The notes beneath the pieces are model-generated. The model did not search any database. It worked only from the letters and a program-made list of their open reading frames with translations, and was not told where the DNA came from. A stretch of 64,000 nucleotides of DNA, from the NCBI GenBank assembly GCA_018857735.1, contig JABMCL010001087.1, positions 1,027,001 to 1,091,000 of the forward strand, given 5' to 3'. The translations under genes and the position numbers were made by a program. Shown piece by piece: positions 11,244 through 38,700 of this stretch; the stretch's first letter is position 1, and the number at the start of each line of letters is the position of its first letter. Source of the stretch: Alviniconcha marisindica (lineage: Eukaryota; Mollusca; Gastropoda; Provannidae).

Positions 11244-12115
11244 GACACTTGTAAATGGAGATGGAAAACTGTTAAAAGCACCCAGCAAATGGGTAGTGCT
11301 TTCGTCTTCTGCGCTAATCACAGGCACATTAAACACCTGATCAGTAAACACCAGCTGCATAAAAAATACACATTAAGTAAATTCACCAGTTATACTGATT
11401 CATTGACCTGCATCTATTCATGTTTATAATTATTGCATCTAAATCACTGACTTTTGTATCATGTCTTCACATTCAACTCTGGTGTCCTGTCATGTGCATT
11501 AATGCAAATGACCATGTTTGTCCTAATCAGCTTGTGCTATTTTTGCATGAAATGAACAAGATGCATCCCATTACATACTGTTCATATTTGAAAATGTCAT
11601 GGTTGTGCTGTATTTAGGTGTGGTTATATTATTGTTGCCCTCTTCAAATACCTCTTGTAATTTTGTCCAGTGTTAAAATCACAAAGATATGGCATACTAT
11701 TTTTGTGATATTCTTTTAGACTGCCTTTGATGTTATTGTGGTGTCACCATTACTTTATATATATGTGTTACAGTTGTCGCTAAATTTTATAGTTGCATTA
11801 TAATGCACCTAGAAGTAGAACTTGGTTGTGTAATGATTTGTTTAAAAAAATTTTTTAATACCATTCTGTGTAACTATGTGCTTCATCATATGAAAATGGT
11901 GTAATCAATGTGATTGTAGCTGATTTTGTAATATAATTGTATGCAATTTTAAGCTATTTTCCAGTTATATCAATCACAAGTGTATTCCATGTGGTTACTA
12001 TTATTTTGTACTTGATGCAAGGTCTGTGTTTGTCATTAATTTTGTAAAACTGAAATGATTAATGAAATTATCAAAAGTAATTGCTGCAACATTTCAGTAT
12101 TTCGAAAGCAAAAAC

Positions 12116-12121
12116 AATAAA
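12116..12121 (+). terminator. Candidate polyadenylation signal, heat-shock gene
   Basis: AATAAA on the plus strand about 1.5 kb after the stop codon. Between the stop and this point the sequence is AT-rich with no exon, consistent with a long 3' UTR. No 3' end can be proved without transcripts. Confidence 0.4.
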
Positions 12122-12285
12122 GTCAACAAATGGAATAGTAAATTTGTGCATTTCATTTGTGGTGTGTGTGTGCATGTGTGTTACGTGTGTGTGTGTGTGT
12201 GTGCGTGCTTGTTTGAATAAGATCTGTTTACTAATGGGTCACAATCAGATGAAAGTCTTAACACCAGCATAAAGGCTTCCAAAAT

Positions 12286-12291
12286 GTTTAA
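12286..12291 (-). terminator. PIH1D1: Candidate polyadenylation signal, PIH1D1
   Basis: TTTAAT on the plus strand, which is ATTAAA on the minus strand, about 220 bases past the PIH1D1 stop codon. It is the closest common signal variant I see. Confidence 0.35.
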
Positions 12292-12507
12292 TGAATTCCT
12301 TGTCTGCTGAAAGTTGAATCACAATTGTCATTCTGTACACATCTCTCATATACAAATCTTGTTCCAGAAGAAGCACTTACATCCGCATGCCTGCATATTC
12401 ACATTCACAAGCACACAGATGCACACAGTGACATACCCCCCACCCCCACACACTGAAATGCAGACCACCAACAAACCAGTAACATGGAGTAAAATGCTCT
12501 TTGATGA

Positions 12508-26044
<13,537 letters not shown>

Positions 26045-26255
26045 TTTGATTTCAAACTGTGGATTTTTGATTCTATCGCAACAACAGCAACAATTTTAAC
26101 TGAACGACGGCTCACAAAAGCCGCTCGCTTCTTTGGTCAGCCATCTTGAAGCGCTCGCTTGACATCAACATTAGCCAATGATCTGCTCTGTTTCAAACGA
26201 GTATCGTCGAGGTAGTTGACCTTACGTTCATGACCTGCTACCCGACTGTGCTGAA
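26045..26255. promoter_or_regulatory. Shared divergent promoter of PIH1D1 and ALDH16A1
   Basis: Only 211 bases separate the two start codons, which point away from each other. The interval has no TATA box. It contains GCCATCTTG (a YY1-type site, about 26134), AGCCAATGA (CCAAT box, about 26171) and a twice-used GCTCGCTT word. It is GC-richer than the flanking introns, as expected of a housekeeping bidirectional promoter. Confidence 0.75.
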
Positions 26256-27112
26256 ATGGCAGCCCAAAGTGTACGTGCCTCTGGTGAGGCTTCGGTCAGA
26301 ACCATCTTCGAAAACTTGGACTATGGGCCGGCTGTTGATGCAGACAACGTTGCAAAGGTTTCTTTCACATTATTTGCTTACATTTCCAGCAGGTTTTGTT
26401 TGTTTGTTTGCACTGTGCATGGAGTCACTTCTTGTCACACGCGGCTGATAAACTCGACTAGACCTCGTCTCCAAATTCTGGGTTTTCTAGGTCTCCACCT
26501 GTCGCACTCTAGTCTTAGCGAGTGTTGAAAACGTAACTTTAAGTGATTTACACTTTCAGTGCGTAATTTACTGAGGTTGTGGCTTGGCACGCGGAAGGGT
26601 CTGTTAACCCCATTATGCACAAATTGTTTGGACCCGCAATTTTTCCTTTTCAGCACGCTGAGTGACAGCATTATACTACAGCCATATGATAGTTTGATAC
26701 ACTGACACAAGTATCAAGTTTAGCAGCTGCAGTACACGGATGCAAACTGCCTATCCAAGCGGCTGGCATAGCTCACTGTGGTGCCTTATCTTTTACACTA
26801 TTACTATTAGCATTACACTTTTACAGGCTACGTAATTCAAACAGGGCTAATCCAGCCTTCATTTCGGTACCCATTCCACCCAGTGTTACTGCAGTTTTAG
26901 CATTTAAATTTAAAAGAACCTAGACAATAGACATTCTGCCAAAAGTGCAGGTGGCAAGTTACAGCCAAACACACATGCACCCTACATATGTAGCTTCAAA
27001 TAACGTGACCCTGTAAACATGGTTGCTTGGTCTACACAGAACATGCATCGAGACAGCAGCAGTTTCATGTAGCACCAGCCATGTAATAAAAATATTGTAA
27101 CCACTTTGGTGG

Positions 27113-27150
<38 letters not shown>

Positions 27151-27977
27151 AAATGCATATATATATAATAAAAAAATGCACTGTGTAAAGCTAGTCATTC
27201 ATTTAGAGTTGTATATGACTGGAATGCAGTAGGTCTGCTAGTCAGAAGCAGAGAATAGTGCTATAGATGCCATTATGAGGCACTTAGGACTCAACTGAGA
27301 TGAGGCACACAACAAGTGTGTAAATATTAAAATTAAAGAATTGCTTTCACTTTTGTATAAGGAAGACCGCTAATACTTTTAATATAACTGACAAGTGACA
27401 TTCCCTGCACAAGCATTTATGCTTACATTTTTTGGGGGGTGTTTTATTGAGGGCTTTGACAGTCTGTGTGATAATATTAATAGCCTGCACTGAGTTATAT
27501 ATAATGCTGCAACTTGGCTCAGTAACTGCAATAAAAAAATTGAAGTTCAACTTGATTCACAAGAGAGTTTGAATTTTGTAAAAAAAAAATTGCCTTAGTT
27601 AGTGTTAGTAAAATCTACTTAAGTTTTAATGCAACTTGCATAATTTAATAAAATTAAAAGTAAATTATACTGAAATTTATAGCAAGTAAACTCAAGTCTT
27701 TATTTGTTTTTCTTAAACATTTCAAGCATTTATTTATAATTATATATATAATGTAAACAACAAACTTTTTTTCTTTTTTTTAAGTTATGCTAATAACTGG
27801 AATACTAATACTGTAAACCATGACCTTGATATCTTTCAGGGCTCCCATTAGCGAGTATTTTAAAGAGGTTCCTGGGACTCCTTGCTACCACCCTTAGAGG
27901 GTCCCTGGGCAGTTTTTAAGGGTCAAGTCTAGTATGATTCTATGAAACAGCAGCTGTGCAGAAGTATTCTGCTTTGC

Positions 27978-28037
<60 letters not shown>

Positions 28038-28741
28038 ATATATCATGATGCCCTTTGTCCCTTCTACAACTCAGTTCTGGGTTCAGTTCTGTCAGACAAT
28101 GTCACTTTTAGTTGTACACTTTCAAGTATGCTGGCTCATTATAGCAGAAATAGTTTTATTCAATTAATTTTTTTCAAAGGCCTATTCTTGTTACTTGGTA
28201 GTTCACCATGTTAGTATTAATTACTCTGATGGTTGGCAGCCCTGCCAACTCCATAGGCATGTTTTAGTAGCAGCCAGAGCCATCTGCCAGTATCAAAAGG
28301 ATTTTTAAGTAGCATCTAGTATAGTAGTAAAAAAGTGAAACAGGTGGCACTTTCAAACACAAGACCAGTACAAAATATTTGTCTCAAACAAGTTAGAGTA
28401 ACACTCTGAATCTGTGGAACAGATCAAAACCAAACACAGAATGAAGGGCGCAACCATACAAATTGCAAATGGAGAGCAGTGTAATACAAATGGTTAAGGC
28501 TGATTTTGTAATTAAAGGTGTATTGTCTTAACAATAACATCACTCAAAATCTAAGTTACCTCCCCTGATTACTATTGTACCACTTTGATTTTGAACAGAA
28601 TTTACTATAGAAACTCTGTTAATCACTTTTGACAGCTGAAATCACAATAAATTACAACTATTATCATGTTAGAAGCCTTCACATGACTGTACATGGATCT
28701 CTATTTAATCCTCAGCTTCTTTGCATTCATGATTAAACTTT

Positions 28742-28819
<78 letters not shown>

Positions 28820-29721
28820 TTTTTTTGTTTTGTTTTGTTTGTTTGTTTCATGTTTGTTAAAGTGACCTTTCAGAAGCAAATGACCAAAACATTTCACAAT
28901 GTAGGGTATATAATTTTATAAAGTACTGCCATGCCATTGTGAGCCAGTTTGGCCTAGTGGTAAGGCATTAGGCTGGTAAGCAGAAAGACCTTGGCCGAAT
29001 CCACTTCAGCTTGCCTTTCTCTTCAAAAGTTGTGGTCTGTGGACACTGTCTTGTGACTTTGCCCTTCAAAATTAATGAAACATTAAAATGGCTCTCATCA
29101 CTGCCCACCTTAATGCAGGAATCATTCTTGTGGTGGCAGTGTAAGGATAGGTATTATATAATCTACCTCTTGCCCCACCTCCATCCCCACTTCCCTCCAT
29201 TCTCCCTGTCCCTCATAAGCCTTGTGGTTTCTGTGGAGGTTAAGCACAATGTTTACTTACTTGCCATGCCTTGGTTGTTATCTTGGTGTTAGGTGTGTAC
29301 TGGTGTAGTTGTGTCTGACCACTGATGTTGAAGTACCCTGTGTAGTCCTTTTTATCTCATGAAGTGTGGGAGAATGTGTTTATGTCATTTGTTAGTAACA
29401 AGGTCAGTGTCAGGTAGCTGTTAGTTTTGAGGCAGAAGATGTAGGGCTAGTTCATATGACCGCATTTTTAGTCAGTCACGAACAGGAGGTCTGGTCAGCC
29501 CCGTTTTTCTTTTTTAGTTCCCCCCCCCCACCCCCCCCACCCCCCCATCCCTGAGGTTGAGGTGCAAAATATTTTTATTATCCACCATTTTACTTTCAGG
29601 CATGGTTGGATGATCATGGGCGGAAGTTTGGCCATTTTATCGATAATAAGTGGTACAAACCAGAAGGTGGAAACCAGTGCCAGTCACACAATCCATCCAC
29701 AGGTATGATGTGTACATAAAG

Positions 29722-29779
<58 letters not shown>

Positions 29780-32700
29780 TTATATATATTACATTTATTA
29801 TCTAATCATGAAGCATTCTTGTCCATTCAGCAGGCAAAGGTCAAACAAAAAGGAGCTGACTAGTACAGGAGCTGCAAACATTTTTTAGCAAACACAGTGT
29901 CTTCAAAAACAATTGTACAAAAAGTAAGCATGACAAATTGACATCATTAAAAAAAAAAAAAAAAAAAAAAGAGAGAGAAAAAAAGAAACCTGCACTTATC
30001 TAGTTAAAATTCCACCTCTTGCACCTCCTGCAGAAGTGTGTGCAAACCCAACAGATAACAGCACTACATTCAGTATCATCAAGCTTGGGACCCTCCATGG
30101 CAATCAACTTTTTTTTACCAGTGCCTGGTTAGATCTAGGACTTTCACTTGTACTAGCAGGTTTGTTTACCTACTTGAATAGGTGGCCTGTCGTCAACCGG
30201 CTCAGAGTTAGTGGAAGAAACTGGTTTAGAATTATCATCATGACTATGATTACAGAATGAAAGAATGAACCAGCTTGCTGGTACAGTGTCCTTCCTAAAA
30301 CAACAACAGAAATTAGAACCAAAGTGAGTGTAAACTTCACCAGAAAATGAGAAATTGTTATTTTCAAAAAAAATCACTAAAAAAAGTAAAGTAGATTGCT
30401 TTAAAGTTTAACAGTCTAAATTCAGACAAGAGATTGTAAGGCATCCTTTTATTTTTAGCTGATAAGAAGCACTGTACCAGTCCTGCCATGTGATGTTTCA
30501 TGGGTAAAGAACGGGTTACTGTGATTGTCAGTGTTAACTGAATCTTTTTACTAAGTCAGTAAGTGGCAAGTGCTTTCTTAGCTTGTGGTTCAGTATGCAT
30601 CATATCCTTTAAGGCACTAAGATTAAGAGATCTTAACAAATCTTGCATCACCCTGATCTAACCAAATCAATATTTTTCATAATTGCATTTGTTGTAATGT
30701 TTGTCTGCTTTATGTTTTTTCACTGCTTGCCAGGTGAGGTGCTAGCATCAGTAACTGATGCATCTGAGGCTGACGTGGAGACAGCAGCCAAAGCAGCAAA
30801 AGCAGCATTTGAAACGTGGAGCAAGTTGTCCAACAATGCTAGGGCACGCCACTTGTACAGGTGATTTGAAAATAAAAAGTGTTATTACCAACTGCTTTTT
30901 TGTTAGTTTTTTCCTCTCATTTTTTTCCCTTCTGTTTTCTATCCTAGAAAGTACAGTGCAATTGATCTCTGTGATGATGCCAATTCTGACGCAGCACCCG
31001 TAGTAGGGTACTGTGCTGCTGATTTAGAAATGGAGGTTGCTTCTGTTGAAGATCCTCACCTGGCTGTCAATGGCTCTTTCAGTCTCTGTCATAAACCTTG
31101 ACTAGGTCAGAATATGGCGTTACTTACTTCACATACTGTCAGGAAATATGCCTGGCTTTAAAACATTTTTTTTGACATTTTAAATTTAGGTCTGGATCAC
31201 TTTTTGTGTCTCTTTAGAGTTTTTGTTGACTGGCTCTTTGTTGCATTCTAATAATATTAGAATCGGCTCTAGCGTTGTTAGTTGTCAGTGTCTGCATGAC
31301 ATCAGCTTTCTCTTTGCTCTTGCTTAGGACTGTCTTAGAAAAAGAAAAAAGAACAAATGCTGCTTTTTGCAGTGGCTACAGTTGTATCTGTGTTCAGTAC
31401 AACTTTCAAACAGTGGTTTTGAATTTGAACAAACTGGACCATTAATGGACAGAAAAAGTACTGCGAGCATATCCTTTGTGCTGTTCCTATTGGGCGATTC
31501 AGCGAAGCTGGTTTGCTAGAGTGAATGAGCTTTGTAATCTTTCGCGCAAGAAGTCACAAGAGGTCGCAGCGCACTTCCAGGCTGATTTCTGAGTAGGCGT
31601 TGCTTCACACTGTGTATAACAGTGGAAGTTGAACCTAGAATTGCGAAGCAGTACAAATGCCAATACTGTTGCAGTTGCAAAAATTACTGTGGAAAGGGGA
31701 TGGAGGGTGGAAAAAAAAGTGTCTTTGCATCATTTTTTGGCTGTCCAGAAGATTGCGAGTTTGTAGAAAAAAATGCGTTTTGGGGCATCCTATAGCACGA
31801 GCAACAAGTTATTGCTTATTTCCAGACACATTATGACTACGGGCTTCCAAAAATGCCTTTAAAGTTGGCAGTTTAAAATTCGCAAATTCACTATCACCGC
31901 CTTCCATTGTGAAGAAAGTATGCACCGGAAGTAAAAGCAGCCAAGGGACTTAAGCGATGCTGGGCAAAAGTCAAAGGAGTTAACAACCCTGCCTGAATCG
32001 CCCATATAGCACTTGTGATGTGTCCTCACTTCACTTCTCTTTTAATGTTGGCATTTGTATAATCCTGATTTCCTGTGTACGCAGGGAATTTAAACTCTGC
32101 ATGATGGTAGCCTCTTTCAAGCTTTACATTGATGATTGTGAGTTATTTTCAGGGTCACAGAATATTGAGATCTTTTCCAATTTGAATGTGAATTTCCTAA
32201 TATACTTCGGTCTTAATCAAACAATGCTCTGGAAGACACTTTATATGGAACATCTGGGTGTCATTGTTTTTTTCTTTTTTCAACCTGAAATAAATCTCAT
32301 GGCTCATCTGGTTGTGTTTTACCTGAAATGAATTTAATGTCTTAATTCCTGCGCATAACGATACTCTACTAGAAATAAGTATTGTTACATTTACAGGTGG
32401 TACTGTTGCTGTTGCAGGTACTCTTGTTATTTATTCTCAGTGTATTATTGTTACTTGCAGGAAAAGAGCAGGTAAACTGAGGTAGTGTGTACTGACTGAT
32501 TGAGCAGGGTTGTTTCTTTTTGCCAACAGCATTGCACGCCATGTCCAGAAACACCAACAGCTGTTCAGTGTTGTGGAAACACTTGACACAGGGAGAATGC
32601 TGCGTGAATCACGTGACATTGAAGTGCCTCAAGTCGTGCGTCTGTTGTATCACTATGCAGGCTGGGCACAACTGTTTGAATCAGAACTGCAAGGATATAA

Positions 32701-35700
32701 GCCATATGGTGTGTATGATACCCTGTTGTCCCTTTCAAACACCCCTCAACCGTTCCCCCAGGGTGCAAGAAACTCTTACTGAGTTCTTTTTGTGCTTTGT
32801 TTTCTTTCTGCACATTGCACCATGCCATTTTGGTCAAGTTCTGCATTCTGTCATGGATGGTACATGTCTACAGCACGTAACAGAAAGAATGAAGGCATCA
32901 AAGACTCTAAATACAATCTCCAAAGATCCTACCTAGTACCAGTACCAATAGTCTTTAGTGTTTATGCCAGCTCGTGAAATTATTCTGAGTCTTACATCTG
33001 GTGATGTTTGGATTTCTGATCTCAAAGAGGGAAAACTACCATGAGCTGATGAGTGTCCTCATCAGTGACACTGAGAGGACCACTTCAGAATGGCTTCAGG
33101 CTCATGCAGTGCCACCTTCTGTTAACAGGCAACCAGGCTGAAGCAGTAAAAGCATGCTGCAATGGGACCCTCTTAGAGACAGAGCAGCTGGGAACATATA
33201 AAGGGTAGCTTCTCCACAGACACCTTTCAAAAATGATAGGGAATATAAGAAACATGTGCTGTTGGGGTATCTGAGTCATTTTGGAGCAGAATTTCATTCT
33301 AAGTCTTGTTACAGCCTGTCCAGGAATCGAACCTTTGGCTGCTGGATTTGCAGTCCAGCGCATTAGCCAACCAGCCAGCCATTGAACTCCCTTCATTAGT
33401 GGTCACATGTCTGGCATGCCTGAAAAACATTGGCTGGAATTTGTATCATTGAGGTCTTGGTCTTTTTGTTGCAACAGTCCTTTCAGAATGTGTGTTTTGC
33501 TGTCTTCTGAGCTCAAAAAGGAGATGTGGTTGGTGAATGAAATGGTACTTTATTTTGCTTGCAGGAGTGGTTGCTGTGTTGCCCTCTTTCTCACGCCCAC
33601 TGCTCTCTATGGTGCAGAGGTTGGCTGTAGCCCTGGCCACAGCCAACACAGTTGTTGTGAGCCCTTCCTCAACCACACCACTTTCAGCACTGCTGTTTGC
33701 CGAGGTGTGTCGGGAGGCAGGGCTTCCCGCAGGCGTGGTCAACGTGTTGACAGATGGGCGTGAGTGTGGGGGCATGCGGAAGCTGGTGTTGAGGGAAGAA
33801 GTGGACAAAGTTGCCTATGCTGGAACAACCAGAGTAAGGATAGGTGTTGGCTTGACAAAAATGCTTGTCTGTTTTTCAACAGTGTTATTTTGATTTGAGT
33901 AAAATGTCTGTGCAGTTCATGGCTTAGTTGCAGGATGCATGTTTGATACAGACAAATGGATGCCATGGTCCAGAATAGTTGTGTTATTTTTCAGGGGGGT
34001 AGTATCAAAACATAAACATTCTTGCCATAAAAAAAGAAACAAAAGATTGCGTTGTTTTGGATTTTTTGGTCATTAGTTTTGGAGTTTGAGGTTGGCTACT
34101 GTGGCAACAGTTGCTTCCCTTCACATTTTATGTTACACTTCTCTTTTAATATTCGCTGTTTGAATCAGTGAAGTGTTCTTTTTTCAGTGGTTAACCGTCA
34201 AAATGTGTAGTGTAACATTGCTTCTGCCCCCCCCCCCCCCCTTCCCCCCCCCCCCCCCCCACCATCCCCAGTCTTTTAATGGTGGTTTTTGCTTTTGACC
34301 ATTGGCAGCCTTCAAGATAATGTTGTAGTCTTTTTATCACTGCATTATTTGATGATTTTTAAATAATGTGTGTTTGTTGTGTGTGTGTGTTTCACTCTGT
34401 GTGCGCGCATGTGTGTGTGTCAGTGTGTGTGTGCGTGAGTGAGTGAGTGAACCCTTAAACAAACACTGTTATTTTACCATGTCCCATGATGGTTGTTTCA
34501 GGAAGGGCAGATGTTGCGACAGTTGATGGCTGGCAGCGGGAAGAGCCTGTCACTGGAATTGAGTGGCAGGAGCGCCATGGTGGTCTTTGCTAATGCTGAC
34601 CTTGACAGTGTGGTAGAGGGTGTGGTGGATGCCAGCTGGGGGTATCAGGGACAGGTGGGTGGACTGAGTGACTAGTGCTGCACATCATTTTTCTGATGTT
34701 GTTAGTGCTTGTTGCAGATTAGTTGTACATTGTACCAGTTGACTTGTATATTGAGCCTTAAGCTACTTGCTCTTTAGTTGTCTGCTACAAGGTAAGGTTA
34801 TTGCATTGTTTTTGGAAATGTATGTTTGCTTTGCTGTTGCAGCTGAATACCTCAGCTTGCAGGCTGCTGGTGCAAGAATCAGTGGCGGAGAAGCTGACAC
34901 GAAAGCTTTGCAGGCGCCTGGAGAAGGTTCGTGTGGGCAGCAGCATGGACAAAAATCACGACGTGGCGTCCCTGACCATGGACGGGCAGGTGGAGGCCAT
35001 CAAGCAGGTGGTAGAGGAGGCCAGGCAGGAGGGGGCTCAGGTAGGCCTGCGTGCAGCACACGTGAAAACACTTTTGTTGTATCTTTTGAGAACATACAGA
35101 ATCCTGGGTGTATCTGACAAGGGTAGCAGTTCAGGCTTTTTCTTCTATAGTATCCAGCTTCAACACACTGAAGACTGACGCTTTCAGTGCATTCTGGCTT
35201 ATTTGAGTGTTTCCATCATCCACCAGACTCTAAAATAGACTGCATGATCTTCAGTGTGCGTATGTGTTTTTTTTGCATGCATATAATATATGACTTAGTG
35301 CCAAAAGGTGCGCAAATGGGGGGTCCGATTTTTGACCGTCAATAAAATCTGTTTCAAACACTTTGTCTTGTTGTTGCTTTGTGTGTGCGTTCATAATTGG
35401 TCAGTATCACAGTGGAAACAATATGAGCTCCAAATCTGGAGCAGCTGGAGAATATTATTTTTTGAAAGTGAAAAGCGCCACGAAATTCGACCCCTGAAAA
35501 CGGACTCGCTCACGGTGAGTGCTTTCGATGCTTTCATTCACGTACATGACGAATCAAAACATTACCTCAGTCACCGATTTGCACAGAGAAGATATCGCTT
35601 TACAGAGTGCATATAAAATCGATTATCACTAAGTTTTGTTTTTGGAGTTAGAGGCTCCGAAATAGCCCTTGGTCGAACGTTATGTGTGTTGAAATGTTCA

Positions 35701-38700
35701 TGACCAGCATCCGCAGACAATCTAGTGAAGAACAGACTTTCTCTTTTGTCAAACTTTACTCCAGTCACTGTGGTATGTCACTGCATCTGGCGCCAATGTT
35801 TTATTTTACTGCCAAATGTCTGGGTAGTTTTAAAATATATTTTGCCATTCTTCATAAAATTGTTGCAATAAATAACGTTCAACAACGTATTAAATTAAAC
35901 AAGCAAAAGGAAAAAAATTAAGTTTTTGCCCTTTTGCACTACTTCTGGTCAGCCATGTTATACATCCGGGTCATTCGCTTTTAGCACATGGCCGCATGGA
36001 AGAGACGTTCTGATATGCGAACGGTGTGTGGTAATATTTTTGAAAACTGTAACGTTCAACTTTATTTAAACGTTCATCGGAGATTTAGTCAAATCTTCCG
36101 GTTATACAATGATATTTATACTAGTATATGCCAAATCTTTTAAAAGTATCGGAATGTTAGCATACAGAGTGAGTTTTTGTTGCTGTCGATCTAAAGTTTG
36201 TTCAGATGCTTTTGAAAATTTGTTTTCACCGAGTTTCTTACAACATGAGTGCGTGTTGAAATCGTAATGTGCGACAGCAGATTGGTTATAAACAGTATAT
36301 TCTGGTTATAAACAGTATATTCTGATCGTACTCTTTACATTTTTTGCTTGCGCTTAACGCAGTTCGTTTTGTTTACAAACTACGTCTTCAAACAAATCAT
36401 CATATATGGTAGACAATTCGAATTTACGCAGGTTAAAGACGTCAAGTTAGATGTTGAACATTATGATTACAACACGAGCTGTGGAAATAACGTTCGACAT
36501 AATTATAGTGACCATGCCTGGCTGCCTTCCCGAGTTCTAAAAATGTAAGGTGCCGATCTTAATAGTATTATTCTTTGGCTGTGATTTTTTTTTTTTTTGG
36601 TAATATTTACTACGATTTTTTCTATTTATTATTTCTTTCATTTTGAAGTTAACTGTTCAACTATTTTTGTCCTAGGCACCCGAGTCAACATGACCAGAAA
36701 CGCATGGATGACAGGTTGCGTGTGTGTTTTCCTGTGACACCCAAAAGCAGCAAAAGTTGCACTCACTCTTACTTGCTCCATTTTCTCTTACAAACACTTA
36801 CTTGTTTGTTAAATAATAAGTATTTATTTTGTTATGAAAAACAAGTACCATGTCATCTATTTAACATTATGCTATCCACTACAACAAAATTAATGCAGCA
36901 AAAACTGTTCATATGGAAATAGTTATGTGTCCTTATACTCTACAGTAATAAAAAGTTATTGATTTATCATTTTCATCAAGAAACAAACAGCATTGTACAT
37001 CTTGTTGAAATAGTAATGTACGACATATTTCTTACATCATTTGCTGTTTATGTCAAGAAAGCTTAAATTTGAGGGAAAAAATCATCAAATCTTCCTTGTC
37101 ACATATTGTTCTATTAAAGAATAACTGTTTATGTTTCAAAATGTGTTGCTTTTTATTCATTTAAAAATGTTCAAGATTGGCTTATGTTGAACGTTATGTA
37201 TTACAACAAACTATGTGTAGCGTGCTGTTCTGTGTGACACAGAACAGCAACAGTTTACTTGGTAATACTCATGTGGATCACATCTTGTAAGATCAGTTGG
37301 GTTTTCACAGTTAACTGCATGATTAGCAGCACAGTGATGTGGGCTTGTTGTAATGTGTAATGTTCAACATCTTGTCACAAATCACACTGAAAGTCAAATT
37401 TCTCAGGAACGAGGAGCAGCACTGCATTCTCCGTTCACTGGTGGATGACTTCACATGTGTTCATTCAAAAAATGCATTATACTCACTCACATCCTGTCAA
37501 CTTTATTTTCTAGTACCTCTGTCCTCTTTTCTTGCGCACCTTTTGGCACTAAGTTATATACACATGGATGACCTAGGTTTATACTATATTAATTTATAGA
37601 AATATTCAGGCAGATGCAAAACCTAGCACATAACAGTGACCATCACACATCCATTTCAGTGACCAACACTCGGTCATGCTCAGCATTCAGCTTTCCTGAG
37701 TGCACCCTCCTGTTCTTAAATGTCATAACCTTTGAGAGCGTATGCTCCTTATTCATCTAGGTGTGTTCACTCTTCTGTTTTCTCCAGTTCATCTGAGGCA
37801 GTGGGATCTGAAAGTTTTGTCAGAGCTCACAATGCTGTGGGATATTGCAGATGTAGAAATAAAGCTTCCTTCTCCTCAGATTCCAGGGCTGTCAAGGGTT
37901 CCGTCTGTCTGCTTACAAGGTCAGAATGTAGCTTTTTATGTTTTTCCTGCTGCCTGGAATTTCTGCTTTTCCAGTTTTTGCAACTTCGTTTTCTTCTATT
38001 CTCTACTGGCCTGAATTGATATTGATTTGTATGGTACATTTCAGATATATCAGGCAAGCACAGCCAGCTGTACTTGTGGCTTAATTTATCCCCCCACCTT
38101 GGTCGTTGGTGCTCAGACGGCCTCCCGCATTGTCTATGAAAATGTGAGTATGACCGTTGAGCTCAGTATTCCCCATCCCCTTCTTTGATTTGAGTTTAAA
38201 AAACAAAAACCTGAAACAAGAATGACTGCTAGCACTAAAACAGTTAAACCAAAAGCAACTAAGTATCCTACATCTCATGTTTCCCAGTTTAATGGTTGTT
38301 TAAGTGTTTTTTTGTTGCTGAAAAAGGGGCTTACCCTGAACATTAGCATGCTGTGTTTTGTCATAATAAATTAATAAATAGCGTTCTTTTTCACCTTTCA
38401 CTTGTTTGGAGCTTTTAATTTGAGTAGTAAATATGTAGGAAAGCAGGTTAGAGATTTTGAATGGACACAAGTTACTGTGGTTATTTAAGTGATCAGTACA
38501 GAAATAATTGAAGTGTAGGAAAGCAGGTTAGAGATTTTGAATAGGCGCAAGTTACTGTGGTTATTTCAATGATCAATATAGAAATAACGGAAGTGTAGGA
38601 AAGTTGGGTAGAGATTTTGAATAGGTGCAAGTTACTGTGGTTACTTCAGTGATCAATATAGAACTAATTGAAGTGTAGGAAAGTTGGTTAGAGATTTTGA

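Noticed and set aside
33312..33390. Possible tRNA-Cys gene
   Set aside because: Anticodon arm and B box look right, but the acceptor and T stems do not pair, so it is called a SINE.
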